Notes: generated from the sequence alone by a model not told the origin. DNA of 64,000 nt from a bacterium (GCA_028820935.1 JAPPHZ010000018.1:49333-113332), one strand, 5' to 3'. Shown: positions 43,765-55,111, counted from the stretch's first letter. Numbers and translations are program-made.

Positions 43765-45222
43765 TTGGGTATCGAGTTCGTTGAATCGCAAGACGAGGCG
43801 GCGTCGCGCGCCGGCGTACTAGGTCTCGCCGCCAGGCCCGGCCTCGTCTGGCAAGGCGATGCTGACGGCTACGTCGCGTCGCTGGGCGCCGGCTTCGAGC
43901 GGGCACTCGAGCGGGCGGGGTTCAAGGGGGAGGCCGGCCAGAGTTGCTCCTATGACACCGGGTCGGAGAATCCGCACACGGTGGTGGCGCTGGGCGTAGG
44001 CGAGGCCCCGGACGCGGACGCCCTCCGCAGGGCCGCCGGGATACTCGGGCGCAGGGCGTCGAAGGAGGCTTCGGTAGCCACCACGCTGGCCCTCGGGGGG
44101 CAGGCGGCGCCTGTGGTGGAGGGATTCCTGCTCTCTCAGTACTCGTACGACCGTTTCAGGAGCAAGGCGGAGCCCGCCCGTACCGACTCCCTCCTGCTGG
44201 TGGGCACCGGGGAGAGGATCGACTGCGAAGCGGGCATAGTGGTCGCCGAGGCGGTCAGCTGGGCGCGTGATCTGGTCAACACGCCTGCTCAGGACAAGGC
44301 TCCGCGGGAGATCCAACGCCGGGTGGCGGAACTGGCGGACGGTCTCGGACTGCGGCTCGAGACACGCGATGTCCAGGAGCTCGAGGAGGGCGGCTTCGGA
44401 GGGTTGCTGGGCGTGGCGGCCGGATCCGACCGGGACCCTTGCTTTGTGGAGTTGTGGTACGAGCCGGAGGGTTCCGAGACGTTCGTCGCGCTGGTGGGCA
44501 AGGGGATCACCTTCGACTCGGGCGGCCTCAGCATCAAGCCGGCTCGGGCCATGGAGACGATGAAGACCGACATGTCGGGGGCGGCCGCGGTGATCGGCGC
44601 CATGCAGGCTATCGCCCGGCTCCGGCTGCCCGTGAAGGTGCTCGGTCTGGCGCCGCTTACCGACAACATGCCCGGACCCCGCGCAACCAAGCCGGGCGAC
44701 GTGCTCACCACCCGCAACGGCAAGACCATCGAGGTACTCAACACCGATGCCGAGGGACGGTTGGTCCTGGCTGATGCCCTCGCCTACGCGGTCGAGCAGG
44801 GGCCGGATCTGATGGTGGACCTGGCCACCTTGACGGGCGCCTGCAAGGTAGCGCTCGGTGACACCATCGCCGGAGTGATGGGGAACGACGACACCCTGAT
44901 CGACCGGATCGAGAGGGCCGGTGAGCAGGCCGGGGAACGCGTCTGGCACCTTCCCCTGCCCGAGGAGTACCGCCGCCTGCTCGACACCCCGATGGCCGAC
45001 ATGAAGAACATCGGCGGCCGCTGGGGCGGTGCGCTGACGGCCGCGTTGCTCTTGCAGGAGTTCGTGGGCGACGTTCCTTGGGCGCATCTCGACATCGCCG
45101 GTCCTGCCCGCTGGATTCGCAACGAGCACTACCAGACGAAGGGGGGTTCGGGCTTCGGGGTTCGCACCCTGGTCCAACTGGTAGCGGACCTGGCGGAGCA
45201 GGGTTCCGGCACGACGGAATGA
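43765..45222 (+). CDS. pepA: Leucyl aminopeptidase (M17)
   Basis: The protein has 485 residues, the normal M17 length. The catalytic domain contains VGKGITFDSGGLSIKPA, MKTDMSGAAAV and NTDAEGRLVLADALAYA, carrying the Lys, Asp and Glu ligands of the two metal ions. It removes N-terminal residues from peptides in the cytoplasm. A TTG start at 43765 is used, with GGAG 7 nt upstream. It sits inside the glycan region but has no obvious functional link to it. Confidence 0.93.
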   Translation: MGIEFVESQDEAASRAGVLGLAARPGLVWQGDADGYVASLGAGFERALERAGFKGEAGQSCSYDTGSENPHTVVALGVGEAPDADALRRAAGILGRRASKEASVATTLALGGQAAPVVEGFLLSQYSYDRFRSKAEPARTDSLLLVGTGERIDCEAGIVVAEAVSWARDLVNTPAQDKAPREIQRRVAELADGLGLRLETRDVQELEEGGFGGLLGVAAGSDRDPCFVELWYEPEGSETFVALVGKGITFDSGGLSIKPARAMETMKTDMSGAAAVIGAMQAIARLRLPVKVLGLAPLTDNMPGPRATKPGDVLTTRNGKTIEVLNTDAEGRLVLADALAYAVEQGPDLMVDLATLTGACKVALGDTIAGVMGNDDTLIDRIERAGEQAGERVWHLPLPEEYRRLLDTPMADMKNIGGRWGGALTAALLLQEFVGDVPWAHLDIAGPARWIRNEHYQTKGGSGFGVRTLVQLVADLAEQGSGTTE

Positions 45223-45300
45223 GTTCTGCCGGAGAGTCGGTGAAGGCGCTGCTCGCCCCGCGTTTAGCCTGCCGGCGACCGGAGCACCTCAGGTAGGTAG

Positions 45301-46575
45301 ATGCGGCTCAGATTCCTCAGGGCTCAAGCACTGCTCGACATTGTCACGCTTGTCGTGTCGATGCTGGTCGCTTCCGCAATCAGCTTCGACACCTTCTTCC
45401 CCTGGCGGTTCGAGCCCCAGATCTGGTCGCTCCTGATGATCATGCTCGCCGGCCTGGCAGGGGCCGAATGGGTGGGGTCACGGTTGCTGGTGGGTGGGCC
45501 TCCCCGGCCCGGCTACGGACGGGCTCTGGCCGTGACGCTCATGGTCCTCGGGGTCACCGCGCTGGCTCTGGTCGCCACCCGCGTCTACTTCTCGCGCTCC
45601 TTCATCGGCTGGACGATGGCCTTTTTCGTTCTAGGGGCGCTTATCCATCGGGCCTGGCTACGGCGCCGTCCCTGGGCCGAGGCGATGGTCCTGATCACCG
45701 GCGAGCAGGGCTTGGTGGACGACCTTCGGGACGCTCCCCATGCCGACGTGATCTCCGTGGTGGATCCGGCCACTGAGGCTCGCCTGGACCCGCTCGAGCC
45801 GGGTGTGGTGCTGGGGGTCGATCTGAAGGCGGCACTATCCCCCCGGATGGCCCAGTACGTCTCCTCGTGCGCCCTGGCCGGGCTGGACGTGCGGCCCATC
45901 TCGCAGGTCTACGAGATTTATACCGGTCGGATGCCGATCGTGGCTCTGGTGGAGGGCTGGGAACTCTCCACACCCGTCATCCGGACCGCTCCCTACCTAC
46001 CGGGGAAGAGGCTCTTCGACATCCTGGCGGTGCTGGCAACCGCACCGATCACCCTCGTCCTGGCCGGCGTGACGGCCGCCGTCACCCGCCTCAGCTCGCC
46101 CGGGCCGGTCATCTACCGCCAGGTTCGGGTGGGCCGCGGAGGGGGTCATTTCACGCAGTACAAGTTCCGCTCCATGTGGCATGATCCCGATCGGCAGGGG
46201 CCGTCCTTCACCAGCCGCGACGACGATCGGGTGGTGCCTGCGGCTCGCACCATCCGGCGCCTCCGGCTCGATGAGCTACCCCAGTTGTGGAACGTGCTCA
46301 GGGGTGATCTGAGCCTGGTGGGACCGAGGCCCGAGCAGGTGGAGTTCGTGAAGCGCTTCGATCGGACCATCCCCTTCTACTCCCAGCGCCATCTCGTCCG
46401 ACCCGGATGCACCGGCTGGGCCCAGGTCAACCACGGGTACGCCGACGGCGAGGCCGGCACCATGGAGAAGCTGACCTACGACCTGTTCTACGTCAAGCAC
46501 ATGAGCCCGTGGCTCGATCTCGAGATCCTTGGAAGGAGCTTCTGGACCGTTCTCAGCGGCTTCGGGGCGCGCTGA
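45301..46575 (+). CDS. Polyprenyl-phosphate glycosylphosphotransferase (WbaP/bacterial sugar transferase family)
   Basis: The protein has 424 residues. Several N-terminal helices precede a catalytic domain (about 235-424) starting KRLFDILAVLATAPITL. It contains SSPGPVIYRQVRVGRGG, YKFRSMWHD, LRLDELPQLWNVLRGDLSLVGPRP (across 316-340, described by position) and RPGCTGWAQVN. This is the PF02397 type that loads the first sugar phosphate onto undecaprenyl phosphate and begins glycan synthesis. The middle stretch VDPATEARLDPLEPGVV resembles the degenerate nucleotide-binding-like linker of WbaP proteins. It likely initiates the polymer exported by the 29.4-kb ABC system. Confidence 0.9.
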   Translation: MRLRFLRAQALLDIVTLVVSMLVASAISFDTFFPWRFEPQIWSLLMIMLAGLAGAEWVGSRLLVGGPPRPGYGRALAVTLMVLGVTALALVATRVYFSRSFIGWTMAFFVLGALIHRAWLRRRPWAEAMVLITGEQGLVDDLRDAPHADVISVVDPATEARLDPLEPGVVLGVDLKAALSPRMAQYVSSCALAGLDVRPISQVYEIYTGRMPIVALVEGWELSTPVIRTAPYLPGKRLFDILAVLATAPITLVLAGVTAAVTRLSSPGPVIYRQVRVGRGGGHFTQYKFRSMWHDPDRQGPSFTSRDDDRVVPAARTIRRLRLDELPQLWNVLRGDLSLVGPRPEQVEFVKRFDRTIPFYSQRHLVRPGCTGWAQVNHGYADGEAGTMEKLTYDLFYVKHMSPWLDLEILGRSFWTVLSGFGAR

Positions 46576-47731
46576 TCAGCGCCCGGCACGACTGGTCATA
46601 GTCCACGATCGGCGGAGGCGCCGCCGGGTCGCGGCAGGAGGCGCAATCCGGATTCTGGCTGAACCGGAGGATGCGGAACCGTTGGCTGAGAACATCGAGC
46701 GTGAGCAGCCGTCCCGTCAGGCCTTCTCCGACCCCGACGAGCCACTTGATGGCCTCGGCCGCCTGCAGCGTTCCCACCACGCCCGGAAGGACGCCCAGCA
46801 CCCCCGCCTCCTCGCAGTTGGGCGCCAACTCGGGTGCGGGGGGCTCGGGGAACAGGCACCGGTAACACGGTCCATCTGCCGGGTCGAACAGGCTGACCTG
46901 TCCCTCGAAGCGGAAAACCGATCCGTGCACCACCGGGATCTGCAGGTGGATGGAAACGTCGTTGATCAGGTACCGGGTGGGGAAGTTGTCGGCGCCGTCG
47001 ATGATGATGTCGTAGCCATCAAGGATTTCCAGTGCGTTCGAGGCGCCCAGGCGCTGGTCCATGGTCTGTACGGACACGTCCGGGTTGAGGGCCCGGATGG
47101 TGTCCCGGGCCGACTCCACCTTGGGGTTGCCCACCGTCCGGGTGCTGTGCAGTACCTGGCGCTGCAGGTTGCTGATGTCCACCCGATCGTGGTCGACAAG
47201 GCCGAGCGTGCCCACGCCTGCGGCGGCCAAGTAGAGGGCGGCCGGCGAGCCCAGACCCCCGGCGCCCACGATCATGACCCGCGAGTCGAGCAGCTTGCGC
47301 TGGCCTGCCTCGCCGATCTCCGGAAGCCGGATGTGGCGGTCGTACCGCCTCATCTGATCGTCGGGTAGGCGGCTGGGCAGCTCCCAGGGACCCCCGCGGG
47401 CCTTCCACTCCTGGAATCCACCCGCCAGCGAGCAGGCATTGGAATAGCCCATGGTCTGGAGTACGGATGCCGCCAGCGCCGAGCGGGCCCCCGACGCGCA
47501 GTAGACCACCATGGGTTGGTTGGTGGGCGGGGATACGAGGTGGATGCTGCCCTCCAGCACCCCTCGGGGGATGTGGTAGGCACCCGGGATCCTGCCCTGC
47601 TCCAGTTCGAGGTCCTCCCGGACGTCGATCAGGATGATCCGGGAGGGGTCTAGCGAGGCCAGCTGATCGGCCGAGATCTCCCTGATCCGGCGAAGGGCCT
47701 CGGTGACGAGGTCCATGTAGGAAGCGCCCAT
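46553..47731 (-). CDS. Rhodanese-ThiF/MoeB fusion, sulfur-carrier adenylyltransferase
   Basis: The protein has 392 residues. An N-terminal rhodanese domain (about 17-112) carries the active-site C78 in VVYCASGARSA. The ThiF/MoeB domain (about 125-380) has the ATP motif GAGGLGSPAALYL, DHDRVDISNLQRQ, and two CxxC pairs (CYRCLF and CASC) for zinc. Such proteins adenylate the C-terminus of a ubiquitin-like sulfur carrier and load sulfur for molybdopterin or thiamine synthesis. The usual bacterial order is ThiF first, rhodanese last; here it is reversed. A role in molybdopterin cofactor supply for CO dehydrogenase is plausible. ATG 47716 is an alternative start. Confidence 0.88.
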   Translation of the reverse strand: MGASYMDLVTEALRRIREISADQLASLDPSRIILIDVREDLELEQGRIPGAYHIPRGVLEGSIHLVSPPTNQPMVVYCASGARSALAASVLQTMGYSNACSLAGGFQEWKARGGPWELPSRLPDDQMRRYDRHIRLPEIGEAGQRKLLDSRVMIVGAGGLGSPAALYLAAAGVGTLGLVDHDRVDISNLQRQVLHSTRTVGNPKVESARDTIRALNPDVSVQTMDQRLGASNALEILDGYDIIIDGADNFPTRYLINDVSIHLQIPVVHGSVFRFEGQVSLFDPADGPCYRCLFPEPPAPELAPNCEEAGVLGVLPGVVGTLQAAEAIKWLVGVGEGLTGRLLTLDVLSQRFRILRFSQNPDCASCRDPAAPPPIVDYDQSCRALISAPRSR

Positions 47732-48037
47732 GCGGGCAGGCTAGCCCCGATTATTCATGGTGGAGGTCTGTCCGGGTGACGAGAATGGATCCTTCGTACT
47801 CCTGGCCTGGGGTTACAACCATCTGATAGCTCCGTCTTCCAGTCGGTGCGGAATCAACCGCAGGGTGAAGTGGGGCCGCTTTACCAAATGTGTGGTTGAA
47901 ATGGCCTGAGCCGCGTTGGTGTGCTGGGAACAGGAATAGTCGGGGCTAGTGGCCGGTGGCCGGTTCCGAGTGGGGCGAGGGCTCGAAGCTATGAGGAGCA
48001 GGTGTGGTGACCGAGCATGGTCACGAGCTCTGTCCGG
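47732..48037. other. 306-bp intergenic stretch
   Basis: No gene or strong hairpin is evident. An imperfect tandem GGTGGCCGG-like repeat follows CTAGTGGCC at about 47946-47962, faintly like the other CTAG-led repeats. It lies between two minus-strand genes and may hold the promoter of the ThiF gene. Confidence 0.4.
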
Positions 48038-48814
48038 TTACCCGATCGGCCTCCGGGGTTGGTCGAGGAGCCCGACCAGCCTGCTCATGGTGGTGCCGGC
48101 GGGCGCCTCGACCTTGAGGTCGGCGATCTCGTCGCAGTCTGTCGGTCCGAGGTTCACGATCACGAAGGGCACACCGCTGCGGGCGGCGGCGAGGGGGATG
48201 TCGGCGGCCGGCCAGACCGACAGGGTGGTGCCGACCGCCAGCACCGCGTCCGCGGCCTGCGCCATGGCGTACCCCCGGTGCATCTCCGCGGCCGGCATGG
48301 CCTGGCCGAACGAGATCACTGTCAGCTTGATGAGGCCGCCGCAGCGAGGGCAGTGGGGGTCCTCCTCACCGCCTTCCACCCGGTCGAACACCGTCTCGGT
48401 GGGCCATTCGGCCGGGCACATAAGGCAGCGGACTGTCCACACGTTGCCGTGCACCTCGACCAGCAGCTCATCCGCCAGGCCGGCCGCGCGGTGGAGGCCG
48501 TCTATGTTCTGCGTCACGCAGCCCGCCAGCCGATCGAGCCGGGCCAGCTCCGTTATCGCCAGGTGGCCCCGGTTAGGTCTGGCCCGGCGCAGGGGTGATG
48601 TGGACCATCTGATCCAGCTCCTGCGGCGGGCAGCGGCGGACTCCAGGTACCGCTCGAACGTGAAGTCATCAGGGTCGACGGTTTTCCACAGGCCGTCGGG
48701 ACCGCGGAAGTCGGGGATCCCGGACTCGGTCGAGATCCCGGCGCCGGTGAAGACCAGCAGGCGGCTCGACGCTCCCAGCAGGTCGGCGGCCCGTTCGATC
48801 GGGTCGGTTGGCAT
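48038..48814 (-). CDS. cobB: Sirtuin, NAD-dependent protein deacylase
   Basis: The protein has 258 residues. FTGAGISTESGIPDFRG, CVTQNIDGLH and VEVHGNVWTVRC give the NAD-binding and catalytic-His motifs. Four zinc cysteines appear as CLMC and CPRC. FGQAMPAAEMHR and VGTTLSVWPAAD are also conserved. It removes acyl groups from lysines, forming nicotinamide and O-acyl-ADP-ribose. Bacterial CobB proteins regulate acyl-CoA synthetases, and two such ligases lie in this window; that link is inference. It is followed by gene-poor sequence. Confidence 0.92.
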   Translation of the reverse strand: MPTDPIERAADLLGASSRLLVFTGAGISTESGIPDFRGPDGLWKTVDPDDFTFERYLESAAARRRSWIRWSTSPLRRARPNRGHLAITELARLDRLAGCVTQNIDGLHRAAGLADELLVEVHGNVWTVRCLMCPAEWPTETVFDRVEGGEEDPHCPRCGGLIKLTVISFGQAMPAAEMHRGYAMAQAADAVLAVGTTLSVWPAADIPLAAARSGVPFVIVNLGPTDCDEIADLKVEAPAGTTMSRLVGLLDQPRRPIG

Positions 48815-48960
48815 GCGGAGGATGCTAGGAGGCCTGCCGGATGTCCGCCGACCCGCCTGGTCACGCTCGCCTGAGCGATGGGCCGTGGAGACCGGACCGG
48901 GAGAAGGGCCACTGGTTAAGGGTTGCCGTGGGCCTTGGAAACAGGTCTAACGGAAGACCA

Positions 48961-48981
48961 TCAACTACCGACTAACAACTA
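48961..48981 (-). repeat. TAGTTG-type heptamers at a stop codon
   Basis: On the minus strand TAGTTGT, TAGTCGG and TAGTTGA follow each other, with TAGs at 48981, 48974 and 48967. The last TAG is the stop of the gene at 48965-49405. Confidence 0.7.
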
Positions 48982-49405
48982 CCGAAAGCAGGTCGCGGCG
49001 ATGCTGCCGTCGCAGTCGGGGGGTGAGACGGCCTACGTGGTGGTGCCCGAGCGGCGGGAGCAGCGGACGGACCCACACCGCCCGGCTGTGGAAGTGGACC
49101 AGGCCCTCCCGGCAGAATACCGACAGGAAGACGGGGTGGGGGACCTCGGACCGGCGCTTGGCGGCAATGATCAGGCGCAAGAGCTCCGATACGGCGTTGG
49201 GTCCCAGGACGGCCGTCCAGTAGGTCAACACGTACGGATGGGAGGGCTCCACCCCGGAGCAGAGGCGCTCGGGCCAGAGCCGGGGAGTGATCCGGTAGCG
49301 TTCCTGCGCCGACACGCGGAGCGCGGCGCCCGGTAACGGCGCGATGTCCGTGGCGACGGGAGGACGGTCGTCTAGACGGACAGTACCGGGCGCTGCGAAC
49401 CGCAT
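48965..49405 (-). CDS. Conserved actinobacterial protein, unknown
   Basis: The protein has 146 residues. A conserved-looking core reads HPYVLTYWTAVLGPNAVSELLRLI, then a basic AAKRRSE, PVFLSVFCREGLV and PPLGHHH, followed by a very basic tail with repeated Arg. I recall similar hypothetical proteins in actinobacteria but no function. The stop codon lies in a heptamer repeat: the last residues VVVSR are encoded by TAGTTG-type units, so the tail may be repeat-acquired. An AT-rich region lies upstream. Confidence 0.55.
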   Translation of the reverse strand: MRFAAPGTVRLDDRPPVATDIAPLPGAALRVSAQERYRITPRLWPERLCSGVEPSHPYVLTYWTAVLGPNAVSELLRLIIAAKRRSEVPHPVFLSVFCREGLVHFHSRAVWVRPLLPPLGHHHVGRLTPRLRRQHRRDLLSVVVSR

Positions 49406-49573
49406 GACCTCAATATGCCGCCGAACGCGTATTCGATCAATAGGTTATTTTTAACGTTCTCAGAATTTTTTCCCACTCTTGATCAAGGATCGAACGATAT
49501 CTGATTATGGAACAGAAGGTTACACCTGCTAGCCATGGTCGGGTGGCCGGTCGTAAGTATATTCTAACATCAC
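49406..49573 (-). promoter_or_regulatory. AT-rich intergenic promoter region
   Basis: This is the most AT-rich patch noted in the window, with A/T runs such as GGAAAAAATTC and GTTAAAAATAACC. It contains the palindrome CTTGATCAAG at 49478-49487 and a second TTGATC near 49435. It precedes the minus-strand gene at 48965-49405 and lies after the penicillin-binding protein gene. Promoter function is inferred from composition only. Confidence 0.4.
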
Positions 49574-49594
49574 CTAGCAACTAGCAATTAGCTA
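49574..49594 (-). repeat. TAGTTGC-type heptamers after the PBP stop
   Basis: On the minus strand, the stop TAG at 49594-49592 is followed by C and then TAATTGC, TAGTTGC and TAGG. The stop belongs to the penicillin-binding protein gene. Confidence 0.7.
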
Positions 49595-52066
49595 GCTGCC
49601 GATTACCAAGGAGAGAACGCCGTCCGTCGGCACCAGTTCGCCGGTGGACGGAACCGTCAGCAGGACGCGGTCCACCAACCCGGCATCATCCGCCGGCTGG
49701 TAGAGGATCTCGATGGCGACCGCCGTCCCGGCTTCTTCCTGGGCGACCTGTATGGCCTCCAGCGCCTCTTCCGAGCTGAGTCCCTCCAGCACCGGTATGA
49801 CCAGGACGCGGGTCCCGCCGGCGACCTGGATGGTCACGGTCGATCCCTGGTCCACCTCGAGCCCCCCTGCGGGATCCGACGCCAGCACGGTGCCCTGAGA
49901 CTCGGGCGACAGTACCTCCTCCACCTCCGCCATGAGGTGGGCGCCGAGGACCGCGTCGCGAGCTTCGGGAGCGGTCATCCCGGTCAAATCCGGCACCTCG
50001 GTGAAAGGAAGCTCGTTGTAGTAGCCGATGCCCAGACTGCTCGGGAACTCGCCCGCCGGGTACTGGGCAAGGACCACCTCCATGAACTCCTTCCAGATCG
50101 GAGCCGGAACCGAACCGCCGAAGACGCGGGAGTAGGTCTCCCCGTTGATCACGACGTCCTCCAGCGAGATCTGCTCGTCCGGGTAGCCCACCCAGACCGC
50201 CGTGGTGAAGTTGGGCACGTATCCCACGAACCAGGCGTCCCGGTAGGCCTGGTGGGTTCCGGTCTTCCCGGCCTGGGGCACACCCTCGATGTCCGCCCGC
50301 CGGGCGGTGCCGCAGCAGACCACCCGTTCCATCGGCCTCCGCACCGCGGCCGCCAGAACCGGATCGATTGCCTGGGAGGTCTCCACCTCCCGCTGGTAAA
50401 TCACCTCTCCGTCGTCGGTGGTGATCAGGGAGATGAGGTACGGCTCGGCGTGAACGCCGTTGGTGGCGAAGGTGCTGTAGGCGGAGGCCATCTCGAGCGG
50501 GCTCACCACGCCTGCGCCCAGCGCCAGGGAGTAGACCTCCTCCAGATCCGATGTGATGCCCATCTTGTGGGCGGTGCGGATGATCGCCCTGGGCCCCACC
50601 AGAACGGAGAGCTGGGCGTAAACCGTGTTCACCGAGCGCTCGGTGGCCTGCGCCACCGTGAGCAGGTCGTCGACCGATCCCGCATTGCGCACCGTCCAGA
50701 CGTAGCCGCCGTCGGGACCGCACGGATCCTCGCACTCGATCTCCAAGGGACTGCGGGCATCCCAGTACGACTGGAGGCTCCCGCCGGCCTCGAGGTAGGC
50801 GACCAGCACGAAGGGCTTGAAGGCGGAGCCCGGGTTGCGGCGACCCTGGATGACCAGATCGAACTGCTCCTGCTCGAACGGCAGCCCGGACGACATCGCC
50901 AGGACGGCGCCGGTGTGGTTCTCGACCATGGCAATGGCCCCGGTCGGAGCGCCCCTGCTATCGGTGCTCTCCTCGTCCGGCAGCGGGAGCCATGACTGCA
51001 GGATCCGGTTGGCTTCGTTCTGGAGATCGAGGTCGACCGTCACGTACACTCTGAGTCCGCCGCCCCCCTCGCAGTCCTCTTCGTGGGCCGGGCATCCGAA
51101 GAGCGCCTGGCGGCGCTCCTCGTTGGTGAAGCCCAAGGCTTCGTCGAACTCCCGGTCGTTGAGGATCTGGCGGCGGACCTCGGCCACCACGTGTTCGGCC
51201 GGGCTCTTGAACGGTTCCGGTTGCTGGATGAGGAAGGGCTCCTCCTTGGCCTCGGCGGCTGCCTCGTAGCTGATGAACCCCGACGCGGCCATGGCGTCGA
51301 TCACATCGTTGCGCCGGTCCTCGGCCCGCTCCGGCTGGCGGCGGGGGTCGTAGAGGGTGGGGTTGCGGATGGTTACAGCCAGGGTGGCCGACTCGGCGAT
51401 GGTGAGGTCGGCCAGATCCTTGTCGAAGTATTCCCGGGCGGCGGCCACCACCCCGTATGCCGACCAGCCGAAGTAGACCGAGTTCATGTAGAACTGGAGG
51501 ATCCGTTCCTTGGGGTGCCGCTGCTCGAGCTCGATGGCGTACAGGGCTTCCAGGATCTTGCGCTGGATGGTCTGCTCGTCGCCGACGATGTTGTTCTTGA
51601 CCACCTGCTGGGTGATAGTCGACCCACCCCGCCGGTCCACGCCGGTCAAGTGATCGCGCACCGCACTGGCGATGGCGGTGAAGTCGACTCCCTGGTGCTC
51701 GAAGTAGTCCCCGTCCTCGGCGGCCAGGATGGCGGAGACAAGGAACTTGGGAACATCGACGAAGCGGGCAGGTTCGGAGATGCGCCCGGCGTGCAACTCT
51801 GCCAGGAGCCTTCCGTCCTCCGTGTAGACACGGGACACCCGCGATACGTCGGGCAGATCCAAGAGGGTGGGTTCGATCTCGACCTGGGGCAGCCACCGGT
51901 CCAGGAGCCGGTCGAAGGTCGCGTAGGCGGCGTTGACTCCGAGGAAGCCGAAGAGCCCGATCCAGGTGGCGACGATCATCGCGATGGCCACGCTCAACAC
52001 CAGGGCGAGCGACCACCGGCGCTTCAGTTCGCCCCGCTCGATGTCGTGGATGTTCCGGCCGGTCAC
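49592..52066 (-). CDS. Class A penicillin-binding protein (transglycosylase/transpeptidase) with PASTA repeats
   Basis: The protein has about 824 residues. A short cytoplasmic tail and one membrane helix (about 20-45) are followed by a GT51 domain with AAEDGDYFEHQGVD (catalytic Glu) and GGSTITQQVVKN. The transpeptidase domain has the nucleophile in GSAFKP, SVN in ERSVNTVY and KTGT in QAGKTGTHQ. Two PASTA-like modules (VPDLTGMTAPEARDAV onward) close the protein and may sense muropeptides. It polymerises and cross-links peptidoglycan outside the membrane. The GTG at 52066 avoids overlap with the mutase gene; ATG 52141 would add 25 residues. Confidence 0.92.
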   Translation of the reverse strand: MTGRNIHDIERGELKRRWSLALVLSVAIAMIVATWIGLFGFLGVNAAYATFDRLLDRWLPQVEIEPTLLDLPDVSRVSRVYTEDGRLLAELHAGRISEPARFVDVPKFLVSAILAAEDGDYFEHQGVDFTAIASAVRDHLTGVDRRGGSTITQQVVKNNIVGDEQTIQRKILEALYAIELEQRHPKERILQFYMNSVYFGWSAYGVVAAAREYFDKDLADLTIAESATLAVTIRNPTLYDPRRQPERAEDRRNDVIDAMAASGFISYEAAAEAKEEPFLIQQPEPFKSPAEHVVAEVRRQILNDREFDEALGFTNEERRQALFGCPAHEEDCEGGGGLRVYVTVDLDLQNEANRILQSWLPLPDEESTDSRGAPTGAIAMVENHTGAVLAMSSGLPFEQEQFDLVIQGRRNPGSAFKPFVLVAYLEAGGSLQSYWDARSPLEIECEDPCGPDGGYVWTVRNAGSVDDLLTVAQATERSVNTVYAQLSVLVGPRAIIRTAHKMGITSDLEEVYSLALGAGVVSPLEMASAYSTFATNGVHAEPYLISLITTDDGEVIYQREVETSQAIDPVLAAAVRRPMERVVCCGTARRADIEGVPQAGKTGTHQAYRDAWFVGYVPNFTTAVWVGYPDEQISLEDVVINGETYSRVFGGSVPAPIWKEFMEVVLAQYPAGEFPSSLGIGYYNELPFTEVPDLTGMTAPEARDAVLGAHLMAEVEEVLSPESQGTVLASDPAGGLEVDQGSTVTIQVAGGTRVLVIPVLEGLSSEEALEAIQVAQEEAGTAVAIEILYQPADDAGLVDRVLLTVPSTGELVPTDGVLSLVIGS

Positions 52067-52116
52067 GACAATGAAGTAGGAGTAGGATGCCAGGTCATCG
52101 GCTAGCCAGGATACCG

Positions 52117-53697
<1,581 letters not shown>

Positions 53698-53736
53698 CGG
53701 AGTTCGGGTTCCGACCGGAAGGGTGGAGGCAGGCGG

Positions 53737-55101
53737 ATGAATCGCGACGACTCGTCTCTCCGGTTCCTGATAATCGGCGCCGGGCCTGCCGGCAGCGCGG
53801 CGGCCTCGACGGCGGCTGCGCTGGGCGCCGATGTCACCCTGGTCGAGGACTCGGTGGTGGGCGGCGCCGCCCATCTCCGGGACTGCATACCCTCGAAGGC
53901 GATGGTGGCCACGTCCGTCAGGATGAAGGCGATTCACAACGCGGCGGACCTGGGGATAGTGGGCCCGGACCCTGGGGTGGACCTCGGCCGCCTGGCCGAT
54001 CGCATCCACGCGATAGTGATGGCTATCTCGAACCGTTCCGTCGATCTGCTCGAGAGCCAGGGAGTCGAGATCGTCCGCGGCCGGGGCCGGTTCGTGGGCC
54101 CCAACCTGGCGATTGCAACAGCCGACGGGATCGAGAGGACCATCCCCTTCGATGCCGCCCTGGTCTCCACCGGATCGCGGCCGCGCATCCCGGAGTGGGC
54201 CCAGGTGGACGGGGAGCGGATCCTGACGACGCGCCACGTCTACGACCTGCCCGCCGCTCCCGAGCACGTGGTCGTGATCGGATCGGGCGTTACCGGGGTC
54301 GAGATGGTCCATATCTTCGAGAGCCTCGGGTGCAAGGTGTCGCTTCTGGTGAGCCGCCACCACGTCCTGCCCCACCGTGACGCCGAGGTCGCCGCGGCCT
54401 TGGAAGCCAACTTCCTGGAGCGCGGCGTCGGGCTCCTGAAGGGTGCCCGGGCGGTGGGAATCGACCGTACCGGGGACGGTGTGACAGTGCATGTCGAGGA
54501 CGGTCGCCGGGTCGATGGGAGCCATGCCCTGCTGGCGGTGGGGGCGATGCCGATGACCGAGGGACTGGGCCTGGACGAGGCCGGGGTCAAGACCGACCAG
54601 GGCTTCATCGTGGTGGACGAGTACCAGCGTTCCTCGGTTCCGCACATCTACGCCGCGGGCGACGTCACCGGCCAGATGCTCCTGTCGTCGGTGGCCAACC
54701 AGCAGGGACGGAACCTGGCCCGGCATGTCACGGGCCATCCCGGCCAGTCCATCGACTACTCGCACGTGGCGCAGGCCATCTTCACAGAGCCGGAGATCGC
54801 TTCCGTCGGTCTGGAGGAAGCCGACGCCGCGGCGGCGGGCCGCAAGGTTCGTATCACCAAGGTACCTTTCACCGCCAACCCCCGCAGCCTCATCCACGGG
54901 AGCACGGGAGGCTTCGCCAAGGTGGTGTCCGATCCGGCCACCAGGGTGGTCCTGGGCGGAACCATCGTCGGCCACCGGGCATCGGAGCTGATCGGGATCC
55001 TGGCCCTGGCCACCAGGGGGAGGATCAAGGTCCAGACCCTTCGGGAGACGCTCATGGTGCATCCCACCCTGTCGGAATCGATCTCCGACGCCGGCGACTA
55101 G
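53737..55101 (+). CDS. LpdA-like NAD(P)H:quinone/flavoprotein reductase, pyridine nucleotide-disulfide family
   Basis: The protein has 454 residues. FAD motif [11 protein letters not shown], a second Rossmann motif [13 protein letters not shown] and [10 protein letters not shown] define the family. The redox motif reads [13 protein letters not shown]: the second Cys (C50) is present but the first is Ala45, so no active disulfide can form. The C-terminal HPTLSE is kept. Mycobacterial LpdA (Rv3303c) also lacks a canonical pair and acts as a quinone reductase, the closest functional guide. It starts 39 bp after the mutase gene. Its TAG stop leads into a repeat. Confidence 0.85.
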   Translation: MNRDDSSLRFLIIGAGPAGSAAASTAAALGADVTLVEDSVVGGAAHLRDCIPSKAMVATSVRMKAIHNAADLGIVGPDPGVDLGRLADRIHAIVMAISNRSVDLLESQGVEIVRGRGRFVGPNLAIATADGIERTIPFDAALVSTGSRPRIPEWAQVDGERILTTRHVYDLPAAPEHVVVIGSGVTGVEMVHIFESLGCKVSLLVSRHHVLPHRDAEVAAALEANFLERGVGLLKGARAVGIDRTGDGVTVHVEDGRRVDGSHALLAVGAMPMTEGLGLDEAGVKTDQGFIVVDEYQRSSVPHIYAAGDVTGQMLLSSVANQQGRNLARHVTGHPGQSIDYSHVAQAIFTEPEIASVGLEEADAAAAGRKVRITKVPFTANPRSLIHGSTGGFAKVVSDPATRVVLGGTIVGHRASELIGILALATRGRIKVQTLRETLMVHPTLSESISDAGD

Positions 55102-55111
55102 CAGTTAGTAG
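55098..55111 (+). repeat. TAG-rich heptamer remnant at a stop codon
   Basis: CTAGCAG and TTAGTAG are adjacent, with TAG at 55099, 55106 and 55109. The first is the stop of the LpdA-like gene. It is a degenerate version of the runs at 19159 and 25548. Confidence 0.55.
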
